Positions 62,088 to 64,000 of a stretch of DNA of 64,000 bases are shown here, in pieces. Position numbers and translations under genes: made by a program. This DNA is from Scandinavium ludwigii_A (lineage in GTDB: Bacteria; Pseudomonadota; Gammaproteobacteria; Enterobacterales; Enterobacteriaceae): NCBI GenBank assembly GCA_050516505.1, contig CP191518.1, positions 620,001 through 684,000 on the forward strand, given 5' to 3'. Positions within the stretch are counted from its first letter, which is position 1. Each line of letters opens with the position of its first letter. A model generated the notes under the pieces. It was given only the letters and a program-made list of their open reading frames with translations. It searched no databases and was not told where the DNA came from.

Positions 62088-62915
62088 TTAACCGCCGAAC
62101 TGATCCGGGTCCGGCCCGAGCCGTTTCCCTTGGTCCAGCTTAGCAATCTCACCCAGTTCGTCCTTATCCAGACGGAAATCCCACACGTCGAAGTTTTCTG
62201 CAATGCGCGTTGGCGTAACGGATTTCGGGATAACAACGAGTCCGCTATCCAGATGCCAGCGAATCACAATCTGCGCCGGCGTCTTGCCGTATTTCTCCGC
62301 CAGATGGCGAATAATAGTCTGATCGAAAACCCCTTCACCGCCCTGTGCCAGCGGGCTCCACGACTCGGTCTGGATCTTGTGTGTCGCGTTCCAGGAATGC
62401 AATTGACGCTGCTGCATCAGAGGATGAAGTTCAATCTGGTTGATGACAGGCGAGACGCCGGTTTCATCAATCAGACGCTGCAGGTGGTTCACCTGAAAAT
62501 TACACACGCCGATGCTTTTCACCAGACCCTGCTTTTGCAGTTCAATCATCCCACGCCAGGCTTCAACGTAATGATCGATAGCCGGGACCGGCCAGTGCAT
62601 CAGATACAGATCGACAAAATCGAGCTGCAGTTTATCGAGACTTTCCTGAAGCGCTTCCGCCGGGCGTTTCTGATCGTCATTCCACAGCTTGGTGGTAATG
62701 AACAGCTCATCGCGCGCGACGCCAGCACTGGCTAACGCTGTGCCCACGCCCTCTTCATTTTTATACGCGGCGGCAGTATCAATAGAACGATAGCCGACCT
62801 CCAGCGCTTTATGAATGGCGGTAACGACGTCCTCGTTGCTTGCTTTCCACACGCCGAGACCCAGCTGCGGCATGATGTTGCCGTCGTTGAGTTTGATTAC
62901 GGTTGGATGTGTCAT
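62088..62915 (-). CDS. dkgA: DkgA, aldo-keto reductase (2,5-diketo-D-gluconate reductase A)
   Basis: 275 residues, as in E. coli. The catalytic tetrad of the AKR fold is visible: Asp and Tyr in SIDTAAAYKNEEGVG, Lys in ITTKLWNDD, and His in YLMHWPVP. The nucleotide-binding motif IPKSVTPTRIAEN specifies NADPH. It reduces methylglyoxal and beta-keto esters. It follows yqhD on the same strand, with about 110 bases between. Confidence 0.97.
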   Translation of the reverse strand: MTHPTVIKLNDGNIMPQLGLGVWKASNEDVVTAIHKALEVGYRSIDTAAAYKNEEGVGTALASAGVARDELFITTKLWNDDQKRPAEALQESLDKLQLDFVDLYLMHWPVPAIDHYVEAWRGMIELQKQGLVKSIGVCNFQVNHLQRLIDETGVSPVINQIELHPLMQQRQLHSWNATHKIQTESWSPLAQGGEGVFDQTIIRHLAEKYGKTPAQIVIRWHLDSGLVVIPKSVTPTRIAENFDVWDFRLDKDELGEIAKLDQGKRLGPDPDQFGG

Positions 62916-63026
62916 GCTGCATTTCTCCCTCGGTTAAATTCACCAGAGCGCGGTGAGCGCTCCGGTGAAGTAGTAACGTTAAGTCTGGACGAAATACGAG
63001 AAAACGAAAGGTTAAGCGGAAATCCC

Positions 63027-64000
63027 TTAGCGTGCCGCTTCGTAAATACGACGGCTCACATCGAGAGTAATGTCCTGATTTTCACCGATTTGCGTCATGC
63101 CATGCTCTTCCAGTTTTTTCAGTAGCGCAGGGATAGAGCTGCCGTCCAGACCGTAACCGGACAGGCGTGTTGGTACGCCCATCGCTTCGAAGAACTCGCG
63201 AGTTGCGGCAATAGCGGCATCAATGCGGGCATCTTCAGAACCTTCGGTAATGTTCCAGACGCGTTCTGCGTATTGCAGCAGTTTGGCGCGTTTGGTGTCG
63301 CGTTTTTCATTCCACAAAGCAGGCAGAACAACCGCCAGCGTCTGGGCGTGATCCAGACCGTGCATTGCGGTCAGTTCATGGCCGAGCATATGCGTCGCCC
63401 AGTCCTGCGGTACGCCCGCTCCAATCAGACCATTCAACGCCTGAGTTGCCGCCCACATCACGTTGGCACGCACGTCGTAGTTTTCTGGCTCTTTCAGCGC
63501 TTTCGGGCCTTCTTCAACCAGCGTCAGCAGAATACCTTCGGCGAAACGGTCCTGAATTTTGGCATTAACCGGGTAAGTCACGTACTGCTCAACGGTGTGA
63601 ATGAAGGCATCCACCACGCCGTTTGCGACCTGACGCGGTGGCAGGGTGTAGGTGTAAACCGGATCCAGAATGGCGAACACCGGCTGCACGTGCGGGTTCA
63701 TGAATGCCTGTTTGTCGCCGGTGGTTTTACGAGAAATCACCGCGCCCATGTTAGATTCAGAACCGGTCGCAGGCAGCGTCAGCACAGAGCCCATCGGGAG
63801 CGCACTTTCAATTTTGCTGCCGCCGGTTTGCAGGATTTCCCACGGGTCAACGCCGTCAGTATATTGCGCGGCTGCCGCGATGAATTTGGTGCCGTCGAGA
63901 ACGGAACCGCCGCCCACCGCCAGCAGGAAGGTGATTTTTTCTTCGCGGGCAATTTTCACCGCGTTCATCAGCGTTTCATAAGACGGGTTTGGCTCGATAC
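63027..64000 (-). CDS. yqhD: YqhD, NADPH-dependent alcohol dehydrogenase (partial, start beyond window)
   Basis: An open frame runs off the right edge; about 324 C-terminal residues of an expected 387 are present. Iron-type ADH motifs are AVGGGSVLDGTKFIAAAAQ, the metal ligands in NGVVDAFIHTVEQY and the histidines in HMLGHELTAMHGLDHAQTL. It reduces short-chain and lipid-peroxidation-derived aldehydes. The in-frame Met at 63968 is internal, because the reading frame continues upstream as SYETL to the end of the window. Confidence 0.95.
   Translation of the reverse strand, partial: IEPNPSYETLMNAVKIAREEKITFLLAVGGGSVLDGTKFIAAAAQYTDGVDPWEILQTGGSKIESALPMGSVLTLPATGSESNMGAVISRKTTGDKQAFMNPHVQPVFAILDPVYTYTLPPRQVANGVVDAFIHTVEQYVTYPVNAKIQDRFAEGILLTLVEEGPKALKEPENYDVRANVMWAATQALNGLIGAGVPQDWATHMLGHELTAMHGLDHAQTLAVVLPALWNEKRDTKRAKLLQYAERVWNITEGSEDARIDAAIAATREFFEAMGVPTRLSGYGLDGSSIPALLKKLEEHGMTQIGENQDITLDVSRRIYEAAR

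Overview
The window is chromosomal DNA from a gamma-proteobacterium of the family Enterobacteriaceae. The rpsU-dnaG-rpoD macromolecular synthesis operon, mug, tsaD, plsY-folB-uppP-cca, glnE-hldE, ribB, tolC-nudF-cpdA-parE, qseBC, parC-plsC-ftsP and dkgA-yqhD all lie in an Escherichia coli-like order, with proteins of near-E. coli length. A Klebsiella-type urease operon, a chromosomal QnrB/QnrE-type gene and REP-type intergenic repeats point to Enterobacter, Lelliottia or a close relative rather than E. coli. The species call is inference. There is no prophage, insertion sequence, integrase or CRISPR array.

Layout. 1-4.8 kb: ytcA-mdtN-mdtO-mdtP efflux operon. 5.0-11.7 kb: accessory arginine module, with a PotE-like antiporter divergent from an AdiA-type decarboxylase, followed by an arginyl-tRNA synthetase and an ArgR-family repressor. 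11.9-18.2 kb: tRNA-Ile(CAU), mug, rpoD, dnaG, rpsU, tsaD. 18.3-23.2 kb: ureDABCEFG inserted between tsaD and plsY. 23.4-25.4 kb: plsY, folB, uppP. 25.6-27.7 kb: secreted chitinase with a beta/gamma-crystallin tail inserted between uppP and cca. 27.8-42.9 kb: cca, ygiM, ygiF (short), glnE, hldE, ubiK, FMN riboswitch-ribB, zupT (Fur box), ygiD, ygiC, ygiB, tolC, nudF. 42.9-46.7 kb: yqiB, cpdA, yqiA, parE. 46.8-50.9 kb: second accessory island with qnr under a LexA box, cat, and a GGDEF-EAL protein paired with a periplasmic Moco-fold protein. 51.2-64 kb: ygiN, mdaB, qseCB, ygiW, parC, plsC, ftsP, ygiQ, dkgA and a partial yqhD.

The most distinctive content is in the accessory insertions. The arginine module combines transport, decarboxylation, tRNA charging and an ArgR-like regulator whose ligand-site glutamine is replaced by proline. 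It has the look of a self-contained acid-stress or arginine-consumption system, comparable to the known E. coli pairing of cadBA with lysU. The parE-ygiN interval holds a topoisomerase-protection gene directly beside one of the topoisomerase genes it would protect, plus a chloramphenicol acetyltransferase, with no mobile element visible. The cyclic-di-GMP pair couples a membrane GGDEF-EAL protein to a periplasmic protein of the molybdopterin-oxidoreductase fold that has no cysteine. All functional statements rest on recalled family sequences and motifs; no database search was run.
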